A DNA stretch of 64,000 bases from Cryptomeria japonica (Eukaryota; Streptophyta; Pinopsida; Cupressales; Cupressaceae), in the NCBI RefSeq assembly GCF_030272615.1, contig NC_081406.1, positions 239,618,422 through 239,682,421 of the forward strand, written 5' to 3'. Both the position numbers and the translations under genes were made by a program. Every line of letters begins with the position of its first letter. Position 1 is the first letter of the stretch. The notes under the pieces were generated by a model that was given only the letters and a program-made list of their open reading frames with translations, was not told where the DNA came from and did no database searches. Shown piece after piece: positions 35,181-47,700 of the stretch.

Positions 35181-36435
35181 TAGAAATGTAATTTGGTTGT
35201 GCACATGTCATATCATTATTTTTGTAAACATAAATATATGTTCCCATTAACATAAATTTGAAAAGCTACAAAGTAATAGTCAAAACATTGATAAGATTCA
35301 TAGTTGACTTAACTTGTACTTGTGTTGATTCATCAACTATTTATGGATTTCTTTATGTATGCGATTTTTAACATTAATGTTTTGAATCTCGCTTCATGAT
35401 CCTTCATCAAGATGAAATAAAGTTCAAAGGAGATGCATTATAGTTGCAAACTAGGAACTAAATAAAAGAAAGCAAAAGGGAAGAAGTAAGCATGATGATT
35501 GAAGATGAAAAGGAGAAATTAATTAAAAACCTAAAATACAAAAGAAACCATATGATCAAAAATGAAATAAAACTTGTGTCTATTAAATCCATAGTGAGAT
35601 AAGAATAAAAGACAATGATGAAAAAAAGTAAAAAGTAAATAAAGGAAACCAAAGAAATAACTAAAACCGTTAAATAAAACAATTGTGGGAAAACAAGTTA
35701 TAGACTTGTATTTCCATTTTAGTGTAGCTCCATTATAAACCTATTTGATTTAATACTCTTTTATTTTTCTTGTTCTTGTGCATTGGGTTTCTTTTTCACT
35801 TTAGTAGTGGCTTTCTATTTCTATCTTTTATTCTTTTATTTATTATTTAGACATATATTTGATTATTTGTTTATTATGCGATATTTTGTTTTTTCTTATT
35901 AATTTCTATTGAGTTTATTAATTCTTATTAATTTTTTATTTATAATATTATTTCTTAGAGCATTTGTCGTTTATTTGTAATTTGTGTGTATGCTTTCTTA
36001 TTATCTTTATTTTATCTATTCTTTTTTATTCTCTTATTTTCTCACAACTTTTACATTTAACAGTTTTAGGTATCACATAGCTTTTTATTTTTTTCTTTTA
36101 TGTCTTTTTTTCTTAGCTCACTAAGAAGTTAATAGGCACACAAGTTTTATTCCATTTTGATCTTTTGGTTTCTTTTTGTATTTTTGGTTTTTAATTAATT
36201 TATTCTTTACGTTTTTTGTTCCTTGAGCTTACTTCTTCCCTTTCACTTCGTTTTATTTAGCCCATGTTTTACAATTGTCATAAACCTTTGAAATATCTTT
36301 CATCATGATGATGGATTACAAATTGTGAATTGAAACATTGATGTTAAAAATATGAGACACAAACAAATCAAGAAATAACTAATGAATATTTGCATGGAAG
36401 TAGAAATCTCATAGCATTAATGTATGTGCATTTTC
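35181..36435. other. AT-rich sequence and diverged duplicate copy 2, left part
   Basis: No gene. From about 36000 to 36435 it matches 34320-34700 of copy 1. The stretch 35181-35990 is T-rich low complexity with nothing recognisable. Confidence 0.6.
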
Positions 36436-38106
36436 TGTTGGCATTATTGGCATTAAGTTGTCATTGATGTCAATTGGTTTCGCATGGTCACTAATAAGTA
36501 GGAATTGGTGACCACTATAGGAGAAGTAAGACATGATGATATCGATCCATATGTATGTAAGCAGATTGAAGGTAAGTTACCGGTACACATGAAATGCATC
36601 ATCTACTGGTAAAGTAGGCCCACCAACAAGACAGAGCAAGGAAGAAAGAGAAGAAATGAAGGATGTAAACCGGTATACTCAGAGAAGATCAATGTTATCG
36701 GGAAATGGACTAAGTAATAGGACCAACATGTTTGATGGAAGGCCAAGTTGATCCATCAACAGAGAAGAGGTATGCAAGAATGAAGGCCCACTGGAAGAGT
36801 TAGGTTATACCGATAAGGAGAGTTGAGCTGATAGTCAATCTTGGCCAACAAAGAATGTCAAACCGACATAGAAAACCAAGCAGAGGTGGATGTCGACAAA
36901 GATGACAGTTGGAAGCCAGGAGGTGATAGTACACAGGTCAGTGAAGTGTGCATCGATGTAACAATTAGCAAGTAGGTCAACTTTTATGAAAAACTCACAA
37001 TTCATGGGGGATGTTAGAAGATTGTGGCTGGAGGAAGACAAGCTGGCAAGTGATTGAACTTATCCTACAAGAAGATCTTATCTTCATACCTGTTTGCTAA
37101 AGGAAATAACCGAGCCATTAATGATGTGTGACAGAGAAAAGCAAAAAAGCATGGTGCAGACCTCTAGATTTAGAAAACACACATTAGAATGCAAGGCATT
37201 GGTGGTGCTGATCGATGACATGCAGATCATCTCTCTAGAAAAGAAGATTGGATCAAATCTAGTATGGATCAAGTTGGTGAAGGAAAAACCTAACACAACA
37301 TTGTTTGGATGCTGCTATGGCGGGAACCCCAGAAGATAAATGTGTGAGATCAAGAGTGACATCAGTTGATGCTTGATGCAAAGAGTGAGAGAGAAGAGAT
37401 CTTGAGCAAGGAGAAAGATCATCTTCCTCGGTGTTTATTCTAAGATCTTTGCAGAGTGAGTTACCAGGTGAACTAGTGAGAGGGTCTAACCGGTAGAGAC
37501 AGAGTAATCGGTAAACTATTGCAAGTCTAACAGTTAAGCTAATTGATGAGGTGTGATTGGTCAAGAAAGAATCCATGAGTGATATAGTGTGATGTGAGGC
37601 TAAGGGAGATATAAGAGAGGCTAGGAGTAACTGGTGAGTGATCAGAGAGAGTAATCTGATAACCGATAGTGTGAGAACAAGTGAAGAAGAGGAGGTTGTT
37701 AATCGACAGAAATCTATTGATCAAGTGTTGCAGAACTCATTTGCAACTAGGTGTTATAACTGTATCAAAATTGTATTTTATTATACATCACCGAGTTGGA
37801 GCTTGGTGCAGGGTTTGGTACTCCTTGGATTGGCGCCCTAAATCATTGTAATTCATTGTGAGGATGGATTGGAGCATTAGACTCCAACAACATTTCTCAT
37901 CGAGGTTTTTCCCATATTGGGTTTTTCTTGTACATCAGGTGTTGTGGGTTGCATTTGTATGTTTTCCTCTTTTGATATGTCCATTTATCTTACCGGTTTG
38001 ATTGTTTAGTGCTTAGGGTATAACCGATATTCCAAGGTTGTTTAAAAAGAAAAGAATTTAGGAACTACTGATTCACCCCCCTCTCAGTGGTACATTGTGT
38101 TCAACA
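36436..38106 (+). mobile_element. solo LTR, 1671 bp, copia-type
   Basis: Starts TGTTGGCATT and ends GTGTTCAACA, with exact TTTTC duplications (36431-36435 and 38107-38111). It carries the late blocks seen at 4590-4882 (GCGCCCTAAAT, TTTTTCCCATATTGGG, CTGATTCACCCCCCTCTCAG). No internal coding sequence is present, so it is a solo LTR from intra-element recombination. The host duplication matches copy 1 on both sides. Confidence 0.9.
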
Positions 38107-38111
38107 TTTTC

Positions 38112-39165
38112 ATATTATAAATAAAATTTGAAAAAAAAAAATGACAATTTTATACTTATAACTAATTCTTATATAATCAAATAATGAAGCTTAGATTGTC
38201 ATTTCCTTTTGTTATGATACATACCTACACCACCATAGAACCCTCTTCCTAATTGAAATAAGAATCATTATCTATCTAGAAATCAGAATATGCCATATAC
38301 CGTTGACTATATCTTTTATCTATTTATTAATTAAATTGAAAATTAATAAAACAACTAATTTCAATTTGTTTAATAAATTAAAAAATACCATTATGATCCT
38401 AGGATAGACCCTTTTTTTATGATCCTCGGATAAACGTTACCTTTGAAACAAAAGATCAAAGTGGTTAGCTAGGGACCCACTTGTTTGTTATCTTCTAGTA
38501 TTTTTTAAACTTCAAATTAGAGTACGAATGCAGTGTGGGGTCAAATTTGTTTTATTCGCGAGGGTCACCATCTAACGGAGAAAGCAATTTGAACATATAA
38601 GAAGGATTAGCGGTTGTATTATTGCAATGGGGTTGAATCAACATTATTATAATGGGGTTGTTAAGCCGTCTAAACACATATATAATGGGGTTGTTAAGCC
38701 GTCTAAACACATATATAATGGGGTTGTTAAGCCGTCTAAACACTAATAAAGTCAATTAGACACCGCTTTGCTTTATTGGTATCCTACTCACACATCTAAA
38801 TCGCTGTCTCATTCACATGAAGGGCCACCGTGAACAAAATAAAGGAAGCCATTTTATATGATTAAGTAAGACGTTAACATATAATTTAAATAATTAAAGG
38901 GATCTATGAAATAATATATGCTTAAATTATATTATTAGGAAATGTAAATTTTTTACTATGCATAGTTTTAAGAGTAGCTATCTTATGGCCAACTTAATTC
39001 CTAATTAACTTATATGATTATTAATATAGTCTTATATAACATAAGTATGATATATATAACAACAAATAATGAGTTTATGGTCATCATTACAAACTATGTG
39101 TTTTTATAATGTTTTATCGTATATTTTTTAAAATTGAATTTTCAGTCATCCATTAAGGTGTAAAT
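38112..39165. other. AT-rich sequence without genes
   Basis: 38112-38225 completes the duplicate of copy 1. The remainder is AT-rich. The only structured part is the 33-bp tandem repeat at 38651-38745. Confidence 0.6.
38651..38745. repeat. 33-bp tandem repeat, three units
   Basis: The unit begins AATGGGGTTGTTAAGCCGTC and ends TAAACACATATAT, starting at 38651, 38684 and 38717 (last unit shortened). The units are near-identical. A partial AATGGGGTTG copy lies upstream near 38625. Confidence 0.9.
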
Positions 39166-40350
39166 TTGAAATCTCTCATGTACAACAATATTAGCTTAGT
39201 AGATACTCTAATTTTAAAAATGGAGCGTGAAGGAGGGAAGAGTGGAGTAGGGGGAATTAGGGTTTCTACAGAGGAGGGAGATTCTGCAGGTGGGGAAGTT
39301 GATGACGCATATGGGGGAGGTTTTGTTTTTAAAAGACTATGGCTACGTGCAGATTGTGGGTTATAGTTCTCTCTAGTGCATGTGATGTGTCATTTTCTGC
39401 TCCCTAGTATGCTCTTGCTTGGTCGGTTGTTGTTGTTTCATGAGATTTTGATGGAGAAGAGGTAGTTGGGATCAAGACGATTTTGTGGGGGCCTATAAGA
39501 ATTCTTGGCATTGATGGCATGGTTGAGGCTAGTGTTGAGGATGAGGGGGTTGTTGCCTTTGTTTTAGTGCAGCTTTCGGTTGGTGTTTTGGTCATCCTAA
39601 GCCTTATGGCTCTTCCCCTTTTTCTTTATGTGGGATCTTATGATGCTGCTTTTGGAGATGCCTCCCTTGAGGCTGCTGACTCACCTTTTGGGTGCTTTTT
39701 GCACCTCTTGGGTGTCTCTTGCTTCTCTAGTATGTTGGTCTATTATGGGCAATGTTGTGGAGGATGGGTTTCTTACCGCTCTTGTTGGTATTTTGATCTG
39801 CATGGGAGATATTTTGGTTCCTGCATCCTTCTAGTTTAAGGATTTTTCTACCTCTTTTGGGGATAGTTTTATGTCCACATGGTGTGGTAAATTTTTTAAC
39901 TATGTTCATTTATCCATATCTATTTCTTTCTTTGTATTTTTTGGTTCATTTGGTGGGAATTTGTTGTTACCCTTGTTGCACTTGGAAGTTGTAGTATTGC
40001 TCTTGGAGGGAGCATTTTTGACCTCCCTACTCTTGAGCTAGTGGCTTCCATTTTTCTTGAACCCATTTTTTTTGGATTTTATTGCTTTTAGTTTTGAGGA
40101 GAATCTATCTTTGTGAATACAAATGGAGTCCTATTCTATAAGGTTTTTCAGCTTCCGAAAGTGGGCTTGTGTTGCTCTTTACCTAGTTTATTTCCATGAT
40201 ATCCCTATTAAGGTGGAGTCTTCTCCTATAGAAGTGGAGAATTTTCTTGAGGGAAAGGATAGGGTTTTGTTTTCTCTACAACTTACTTCCTCTTTTGCTG
40301 ATCCTATTGAGGTAGAGATTGGCTTTGTGGGAGAGGTTGGAAGATGTAAT
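39166..40350 (+). pseudogene. unidentified coding-like stretch, interrupted by the 40351 element
   Basis: Overlapping open runs occur at 39166-39366, 39483-39839 and 40123-40350. The last encodes MESYSIRFFSFRKWACVALY and an acidic segment (PIKVESSPIEVENFLEGKD). When the 40351-52126 insertion is removed with one duplicate, this frame continues through NKGDFVSLLLEFGYKGAIDV up to a TGA near 52216. I do not recognise the product. It could be a LINE ORF1-like remnant, but no zinc knuckle or DUF4283 block is visible. Confidence 0.4.
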
Positions 40351-43300
40351 TGTTGGCCATTTGGTGGAATTGATTATGTGTTGCATTGATGTTTTGTCTT
40401 TGATGCCAACACTAGTTATTTGGATGCTTTACTGACACCCTTCTAGTCTTGATAGGTTGAGTGGTTTCTGGTTAACTTGGAACTGACATGATCTGGTAGG
40501 CTCTGGTATAGTTTGGTGATGGAATTGGCTTGTTCATGATACTCTTACTCATATTTGGTCAGTTGGTTTTGGTCTAATGATTGGATGCTATCCTACTTGC
40601 TTAGAAGCTTACTTTCTGGTTCCGGTGAGGGTTTCACCAACAGAGCATTTGGTGGAGATCTTTGATGAATTGCATAAGTGGTGTTGGTGTAGCTTCTGGT
40701 GGAGTTTCAGGATGTTGTTGGTGATCATGTTCGAGACTTGGTGGATGGAGATCATTGCTATAGCGTGTGGACCTATACTCGGTCTTGGTTTATCTAGGTT
40801 ATGGACTAACTTTAATGTAACATGTGGATAAGACCTATTGATATATTTTTGGGATGTCTTATGTGTTGATATTATTTGTTTGGTCTTAGGCTGACATGGT
40901 GTTGGGACTTATAAAATTTTGTCAATTTGAGAGGCCCATTTTAAAATTATGGTCTGTACTTTCAAATGGTACTTGATGAATCAACTTGAATCGCCTGGCG
41001 TGAGGGTTAAAGAAACTCAGAGTAAATGCAATCGACCTATGTAAAGCATTTTTTATGTGGGTGCCAAAGAGGGTTTTAAAAGGCCAGAGAAATTTACATG
41101 TAAGTGCCGCTAGGCATGAACATTTATCCCACATTGGTTGTGCAAGGAGCGTATTTTGTATTTAATTACAAATCCGCACACTTCTATAGTGTCAAAGCTT
41201 AACGAATTTTGGCAAGAGGTGGCTTGTGGCCCAGTGGACCCCGCATGCATGTGCATCTAAAGGTGTCCAAATTTTGGGACAAGCTCGTGAGAAGAGGCTA
41301 AGGGTCATGCAAATCGAGAAGATCCAACAACAGATCTGAGAAAGATCAACGGTGGTCGCTACACCGCGATGGGAAATTGCTCGCCAGTTATCCATCGTGA
41401 CTTGGTGACTGAGGTGGGCCCAGGTCCAATGGTAGGTCCAGGTGGCAGGTCCAAGTGGCAAGACAAGTGGATCCGTGAGCGGGCTGGAGGAGACACGTGG
41501 CACAAATGGACGAAGAGGTAAAGGTCGAGCAAGTTGAGGTAGATTTGACAGTTGGGCAAAGAGATCCAGTGGTGGTTGCTACACCGCGATGGGAAACAAC
41601 TCATCGGTTAACCCTCACGACATGGCAACCAAATGGTGGGACCCAACAGGAAAGCGGCTAAGGCAAGTTAAACATCAAGTAGGTTGGAGGTGATTAGATA
41701 GTAATCCGAGGAAGATCAACGACTGTTGCCACACCATGATGGGAAACCGCTTGATGAATATCCATCGTGACTTGGTGATAAGGCAGGCCCAGGTCTAATG
41801 GCGGATGAAGCGACGGTCACATGGTAGTTTAGATGGTGGCCAACTAGATGCACAGACAAATTAGGAAGTGACACATGGCAGAGAAGAGGGTATAAAAACA
41901 AGGACAAGTGGCACCCAAGTTAAATTCTGGGACTATCAATGATTGTTGTTGTACCACGGTTGTGAGGTGCCCAAAATGACTTTCCATCACGGTTAGGCGA
42001 CAAGGGAGAGCTTCATTCTGGTGGTCAGTTTGTTCGTGCTAAGGTGGTAGGATAGGGACTCCGGAGCCAATCCAGAGGTGACACATGGTAGAGCGTAGAA
42101 GGAGGATCAAGGCAAAAGTCAAAATTAAATATATAGTCCTGACTATAGTGCAAAGAATTCAAAAATTGAAATGACTGGTTGTGCCTGGCTGCAACCGAGA
42201 GGTTAAGGGTTGAGGGGTTATTTTTACCCAAATATACAAGTATTATATATCGTTGGAAAGCTTTCAGAATGAGGAGTCCATTTCTATAGTCAACTGTAGC
42301 ACATGTCAAATATCTCAAGAGTAGTTTCCTCAGGATTTTAGAAATATTTTTTAGTTTGTCAAAGAAGATTTTCTGCAGGCCAAGTGTGTGAGCCGGAAAT
42401 GGTAGAGGGAGTGAGACTTGTCATTGTCAGAGATGAAATATGAAATTCTTCTCTCTTCCTTCTTATTCTGAGGTCTTCTCATTTTGTAAGGGTTTCATAT
42501 TTTTATGAGCAGAGCTCCATATTTCTGTGTTTCCAGCTCTGAGTTTTTCTTCCAGAGTTTGTATAGTGTAATGTCTTCTTTCAAGTAATGTAGTATATCT
42601 TCTTGTTGTAGGTGTTTCTATTTGCAAGTTTATATGTATGTAAGGCATGCATAAATTCACAGAAGATTGTCTCTAGATATATATTTCTTTGTTACAAATT
42701 AAATCCTCAAGGAGGCTGGAATTTGTCATCTCAAGGAGATTGTTGTGATTGTTTGCAGGCATTCTTCAAGGAAGAATTTAAATTCTGTAATTAATCATAA
42801 ATAATAGAATATATCTTCAAGATCTGATGATTTTGTGAATGAGCTGAGTAATGCATTTATGCAAGGCATTAATGCAGGAATATTTCAATATAAAGACGAA
42901 CTTGTAGTAGAGGTTCTCATTTACAATTTGATGTATGACTCTGTTCCCCTTGTATAAGGCATTGGTCTTGCAGATTCTGGGGATTCTCAGAGATTTTTAA
43001 AATCAAATATCCATTTATTTTTATGTTTGTAGTTTTAGTTTGTTCCACCTATCTCATGCTTCAACTTAGTTGAGATGTCAATGTAGATATAGCCCATCTG
43101 CAGTAACCTCCTAGTTGTTAAGCCTTATGAGTCAATGAATCAAAGGTACACCCACCTAGGTTTTGCAGAGCCTGAAGAGTAGAAGGATTCATATCCTTGT
43201 TATGTTGTTCAAGTCCTAAAGTTCTTCATCGTATGAAGTTGGCTATTTCATAGATAGATTGCAAGTGAACTTGGTTTGCTCATTTTTGAGAACAACACAT

Positions 43301-43969
43301 GGTTTGTAATTATGTAATTGGTTTATTTTATGGTGGCCGACCTAATTGTTTATGGTTGAGGGTTTGTATATATAGATGTAAGATCTCATTGTAGATCATC
43401 ATGGTTAATGTTAGAGGTCATGGTCAAGGAATGTAATGTGCGAAAATGTAATATCATTCAGGTAGAGGAGTTGGTCGATCATTGGAGATCAAATTGGGTA
43501 TATGTAAGAGGATTTAGTCCTCTGGTATTGATCTTAACTAAAACTGTACTCAGGCATAGTAAATGTTATCTTTTGCAGTTCAACACTTCTCCAGTTGTAG
43601 TCTGGATTTCTAAGTGGTTAGTGAGGCTCATTTTGTGATGAGCAGTGTGCTCTAGGTTGTTGGCCTTCCTGCAAGTGTAGGCCCCTCAATTGTAATTCAC
43701 ATACTTACTGTAGAAGTATTATCTAACTGTGGGCAGGCTTCCCACTATGGTTTTTCCCTTTATCATGTTTTCCACGTACAAATCTTTGTGTTATGTGGAT
43801 GGCTTTTATTCTATGATTACTATTTATGCTTAATTGGTTTAATTGCTATTCTTGTATTAATATTTTGGTTTCTGCTATTAAAGTTTCAATTGCTAATGTT
43901 TCCGATAATTTGTGGCAATTGATGCACCTCCCCTCTCAGTTGTCTTCCCATTATTTGAACTATCTAACA
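40351..43969 (+). repeat. 5' LTR of the copia element, split by a solo LTR
   Basis: The two parts, 40351-40899 and 43303-43969, together make about 1216 bp. They match the uninterrupted LTR at 50902-52126 (1225 bp). Starts TGTTGGCCAT and ends ATCTAACA. A TATATATAG element near 43370 is the likely promoter. Confidence 0.9.
40900..43297 (+). mobile_element. 2.4-kb solo LTR nested in the 5' LTR
   Basis: Starts TGTTGGGACT, ends GAACAACA, with exact CATGG duplications (40895-40899, 43298-43302). The junction is confirmed by the uninterrupted copies, which read GACATGGTTTGTAATTATG at this place. No pol motifs lie inside, so a long solo LTR is the simplest reading; orientation is assumed. It contains a roughly four-fold degenerate repeat (near 41340, 41565, 41710 and 41930) around CTACACCGCGATGGGAAA. 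Confidence 0.9.
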
Positions 43970-43971
43970 AT

Positions 43972-43983
43972 TGGTATCAAAGC
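43972..43983 (+). promoter_or_regulatory. primer-binding site (tRNA-iMet type)
   Basis: TGGTATCAAAGC lies 2 nt after the 5' LTR end and matches the plant copia consensus at 11 of 12 bases. Confidence 0.85.
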
Positions 43984-44027
43984 TTTGGTCCTCTCTACAG
44001 AAAGCTTAACCACTTGAGGAAGATTCT

Positions 44028-45272
44028 ATGGCGACTAATAGTTCAAGTTCATCCAGTTCTTCTAGAGATATCTTTCGAAGGGATATTCTGAGGCTTGATG
44101 GAACTAATAACACAATATGGAAGATTCATATGGAGACTCATTTGAGATGTCTTGGCAAGGAGATTTGGGAAATCGCACAAAATGGTGTCACACCCTATAA
44201 TCCGAGATCGAGCAATCCTCCTCTGGCAAACCTAGACAAGGAGCTTGAGAATGATTGTAGAGAAAGAAAAGCCCTCTTGTGTGTACTTTCTGATCAACAA
44301 ATAATTGGATTAACCAACAAATCATCTAGAAAGGCTATATGGGGTAAGTTAGAGACTCTTAATGAAGGTGACCGTATAGTCAAGATTGCTAAACTTGATA
44401 GTTACCAAGTGTGATATGCAAACCTAAAGATGGAAGAAGATGAAAGGATTATTGCATTCATGGAAAGGGTAAATGAGATTGTTATGGGAATTCAATGTTG
44501 TGGTGGAACTCTGAGAAAAGATGAAATTGTTTCTAAAGTCCTGAGAGTCCTACAACCGGCTTATAAAATGAAGGCTACTGCTATTAATGAGTTGAGAACA
44601 ATGGCTAATACATCTATCAACAAAGATACTTTGGTTGGGAAACTATCTTCTTTTGAGCTTGACGAATTTGGACCTTTTGGAGATGTGAAGACTGAAGCTT
44701 CTTTTCTTGCATCTACATCTACAACCAGTAAGAAAGATTGGAAAGCTTTGTATGCAAAGGAATTGGAAGATATGAAGAGAGAAGATGATGAGTTTGAGCA
44801 ACATGAATTACTATTTTCTAGAAGAGTACCTAAAGGACCGGTTGGAAGTAAGTATGAAGGAAAGGAACCTTTAAAAGGTTTTACATGTAATAAGATTGGT
44901 CATTTTTCATCTAGATGTCCTAAAAGAAATTCAATATTTGAAGAAAGGCTTAGAAGATCATTTAAGCCTAAACCTGGATATCAGAACAAGTATAAATACA
45001 AGAAAAACAAAGACAAATCATGCTACATAGCGGATGAGGAAGGCATTACTAATTCTGATGATGAACCGGTAGAAGACTTTGATAGTGGATCCGACAATGA
45101 GAAAGAATGGGTGTTCCTGGCTATCAAGGAAGATGATCTGGCACTGGAAGAGAATGTACCTAAAGAGAAGGCATTTGCTGCTAAAATTGAAGACAAGGAT
45201 GAATGGGTAATTGACAGTGGTTGTTCACATCATATGACTGGAGATAAAGGGAAGTTTCCATCTTTGCAATAA
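44028..45272 (+). pseudogene. copia gag and protease (40351 element)
   Basis: ATG at 44028 follows a Ser-rich N-terminus typical of this group, then ILRLDGTNNTIWKIHMETHL (capsid start). A TGA at 44412 breaks the frame briefly. Capsid continues through ERIIAFMERVNEIVMGI and LRVLQPAYKMKATAINEL. The zinc knuckle reads GFTCNKIGHFSSRC: the first Cys of CCHC has become Gly, so RNA binding is probably impaired. Protease keeps DEWVIDSGCSHHMTGD with its active Asp. A TAA at 45270 ends this part. Confidence 0.9.
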
Positions 45273-46450
45273 TTTGATGGTGGTCTAGTTAGATTTGGAG
45301 ATGACAAAGCATGCATGATCAAAGGAAAAGGAACTATATCACTGGATGGTAAGAACAATACTGACAAGGTTTATTATGTTGAAGGTTTGAGGCATAATCT
45401 TTTGATTGTAGGACAATTGGTAGACAAGGGATTACAATTACAGTTCAAGGATGGAAAATGTAAAATCATTAATAGAACTGGCTTAGAGATTGCAACCGGT
45501 ACACAGACAAAAGGTAATAGATTTTATTTGAAATCTGGTGAGAAGACATGTTTGATTACACAGATTGATGAGAGTTGGATATGGTGTAAAAGGTTGTGTC
45601 ACATGAATTTTGATTGTAGTGTGAAAACCAGTTCAACTAAGATATTTAGGGATATACCTAAGATTATGAAGCCCTATAATCTGGTATGTAAAGAATGTCA
45701 AATCAGTAAACATGTCAGAACCTATTTTAGGAGTATACAAGATAAATCAAATGATGTTCTTGATCTTATTCATACTGATTTGTGTGGCCCTGCTAGAGTT
45801 AAAAGTTTTCAAGGTGATAGATATTTCATGCTAATCATTGATGATTATTTTAGAATGATGTGGGTTACTTTTCTAAAAGAAAAATCTGAATCATTAGAAA
45901 AGATTAAAATCTTTTAAGGATAAAGTGGAAATTGAGACAAGGTTGAAGATTAAATGTTTGAGATTAGATCATGGTGGAGACTTCACATCTAGTGAGTTTA
46001 ATAACTTTTGTGACAAGCATGGTATAAGAAGACAATTTTCTACTCCCTAGACACCTCAGCACAATGGAGTTGTGGAAAGGAAGAACAAAACTATCTTGGA
46101 TGCTACTAGAACAATGATGATGGAAGCTAGTCTACCTCATATCTACTGAAGAGAAGCAGTAAGTACAATGGTTTATACATTCAATAGAGTACATATAAAA
46201 GGAGAAACCGATAAGACACCTTATGAATTATGGTTTGGCAATACACCTATAGTTAAGTATTTCTAAATTTGTGGTAGTAAATGTTATATTAGGAGAGATG
46301 ATATTATTGGGAAATTTGATCCTAGATGTGATGAAGGAATATTTCTTGGTTATTCTAATGAAAGCAAAGCAAATAGATGTTATAGCAAGAGATTGCAAAG
46401 AATTGTGGAGAGTGCTAATGTCAAAGCCAATGAGATGAACAAAAGTCAAA
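45273..46450 (+). pseudogene. copia integrase (40351 element)
   Basis: From 45315 the frame runs through VYYVEGLRHNLLIVGQLVD, DESWIWCKRLCHMNFD (zinc-binding, first His position appears changed), VCKECQISKHVR, LDLIHTDLCGPAR (first Asp) and LIIDDYFRMMWV. A frameshift at about 45914 is followed by KCLRLDHGGDF (second Asp region) and TPQHNGVVERKNKTI (catalytic Glu). In-frame stops lie near 46048, 46147 and 46264. The domain ends around ICGSKCYIRRDD and EGIFLGYSNESKA. Confidence 0.88.
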
Positions 46451-47700
46451 TCATAGTTTATGAGAAGGAACCCATAGTGGAAATTATTATATCCGAACCG
46501 ATAACACCTTTACTAGAACAAAGAGTTGAACCAGTTACTTCGACAGTATCAAAGAATTCTATAGTAACTGAAGAATAGGGAAGAGGAACAAAAAGTCAGA
46601 ATGCTCCTAGGTATGTGAGATTGAATCATTCAGAAGATCAGATTATTGGGGATAAGAGCAATGGAGTGATGACAAGAAGAAGACTGGAAACTAATAAGGT
46701 ATGTTTAATTTCACAAGTTGAACCAATATCAATAATGGAGGCATGTAAAGATGAATATTGGTTGAAATCTATGAAGGAAGAATTAGATCAGATTGAGAAA
46801 AATAACACATGGACCTTGGTGCCCCGACCTAAAAAAAAATGTAATTGGAACTAAATGGGTTTTTAGGAATAAATTGAATGAGGATGGTCAAGTTATAAGG
46901 AATAAGACTAGATTGGTTTGTAAAGGATATTCTTAAAAGGAAGGAATTGATTATGGAGAGAATTTTGCACCTGTAGCTAGGATTGAAGTTGTAAGATTAT
47001 TTCTTGTGTATGTTTCTTATAAAAACTACAAGGTTTATCAGATGGATGTTAAATGTGCATTTTTGAATGGGGATCTTGATGAGGAAGTTTACATTGAGAA
47101 ATCTGATGGTTTTTCACTATCAGATGATACATATATGGTTTGCATGTTAAGGAAAGCTTATATGGATTGAAACAAGCATCTAGAGCTTGGTATGCAAGGT
47201 TGGATACATATCTTTTGAAGCTTGGTTTTACTAAGGGCAGCGCTGACAGTAATTTATATTATAAAATTACTGATGATGATATACTAATTATTGAAGTATT
47301 TTTTGATGCCATTATTTTTGGAGGTGAAGATAAGTTATGCATAGAATTTTCTAAGATTATGGAGAAAGAATTTGAGATGTCTATGATTGGTGATATGAAA
47401 TTTTTCTTAGGTTTGTAGATTACTCAGATTGACAAAGGTATTTTCATCTGTCAAACTAAATATGCTAAGGAATTGTTGAATAAATTTGGTATGGGAGATT
47501 CTAAACCAGTAAGTACTCCTATAGTTACAAGTGAAAAATTGACAAGAAAAGATGTTTCTGCATCGATAAATCCTACAAGATACAAATCTATGATTGGAGG
47601 TCTGCTTTATTTGACTTAGACTAGGCCTGACATTATGAATGTTGTTTGTATTATTTCAAGATTTTAGAGTGATCCTAGAGAAAATCATGAGATGGCGGTG
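46451..47700 (+). pseudogene. copia reverse transcriptase (40351 element), catalytic box lost
   Basis: The linker leads to YWLKSMKEELDQIEKNNTWTL. A frameshift in an A-run at about 46832-46840 separates this from GTKWVFRNKLNEDGQ, ENFAPVARIEVVRLF and QMDVKCAFLNGDLDEEVYIE. The frame changes again near 47135, then ESLYGLKQASRAWYARLD. At the YVDD position (47299-47310) the sequence encodes FFDA: the second catalytic Asp is Ala. This disables the enzyme. Stops at 47416 and later (about 47617, 47665, 47713). Confidence 0.9.

Noticed and set aside
39483-39839. 118-codon ORF as a membrane protein
   Set aside because: Hydrophobic runs are seen but two frames are open together and no homologous motif is recognised; kept only as part of an unidentified coding-like stretch.
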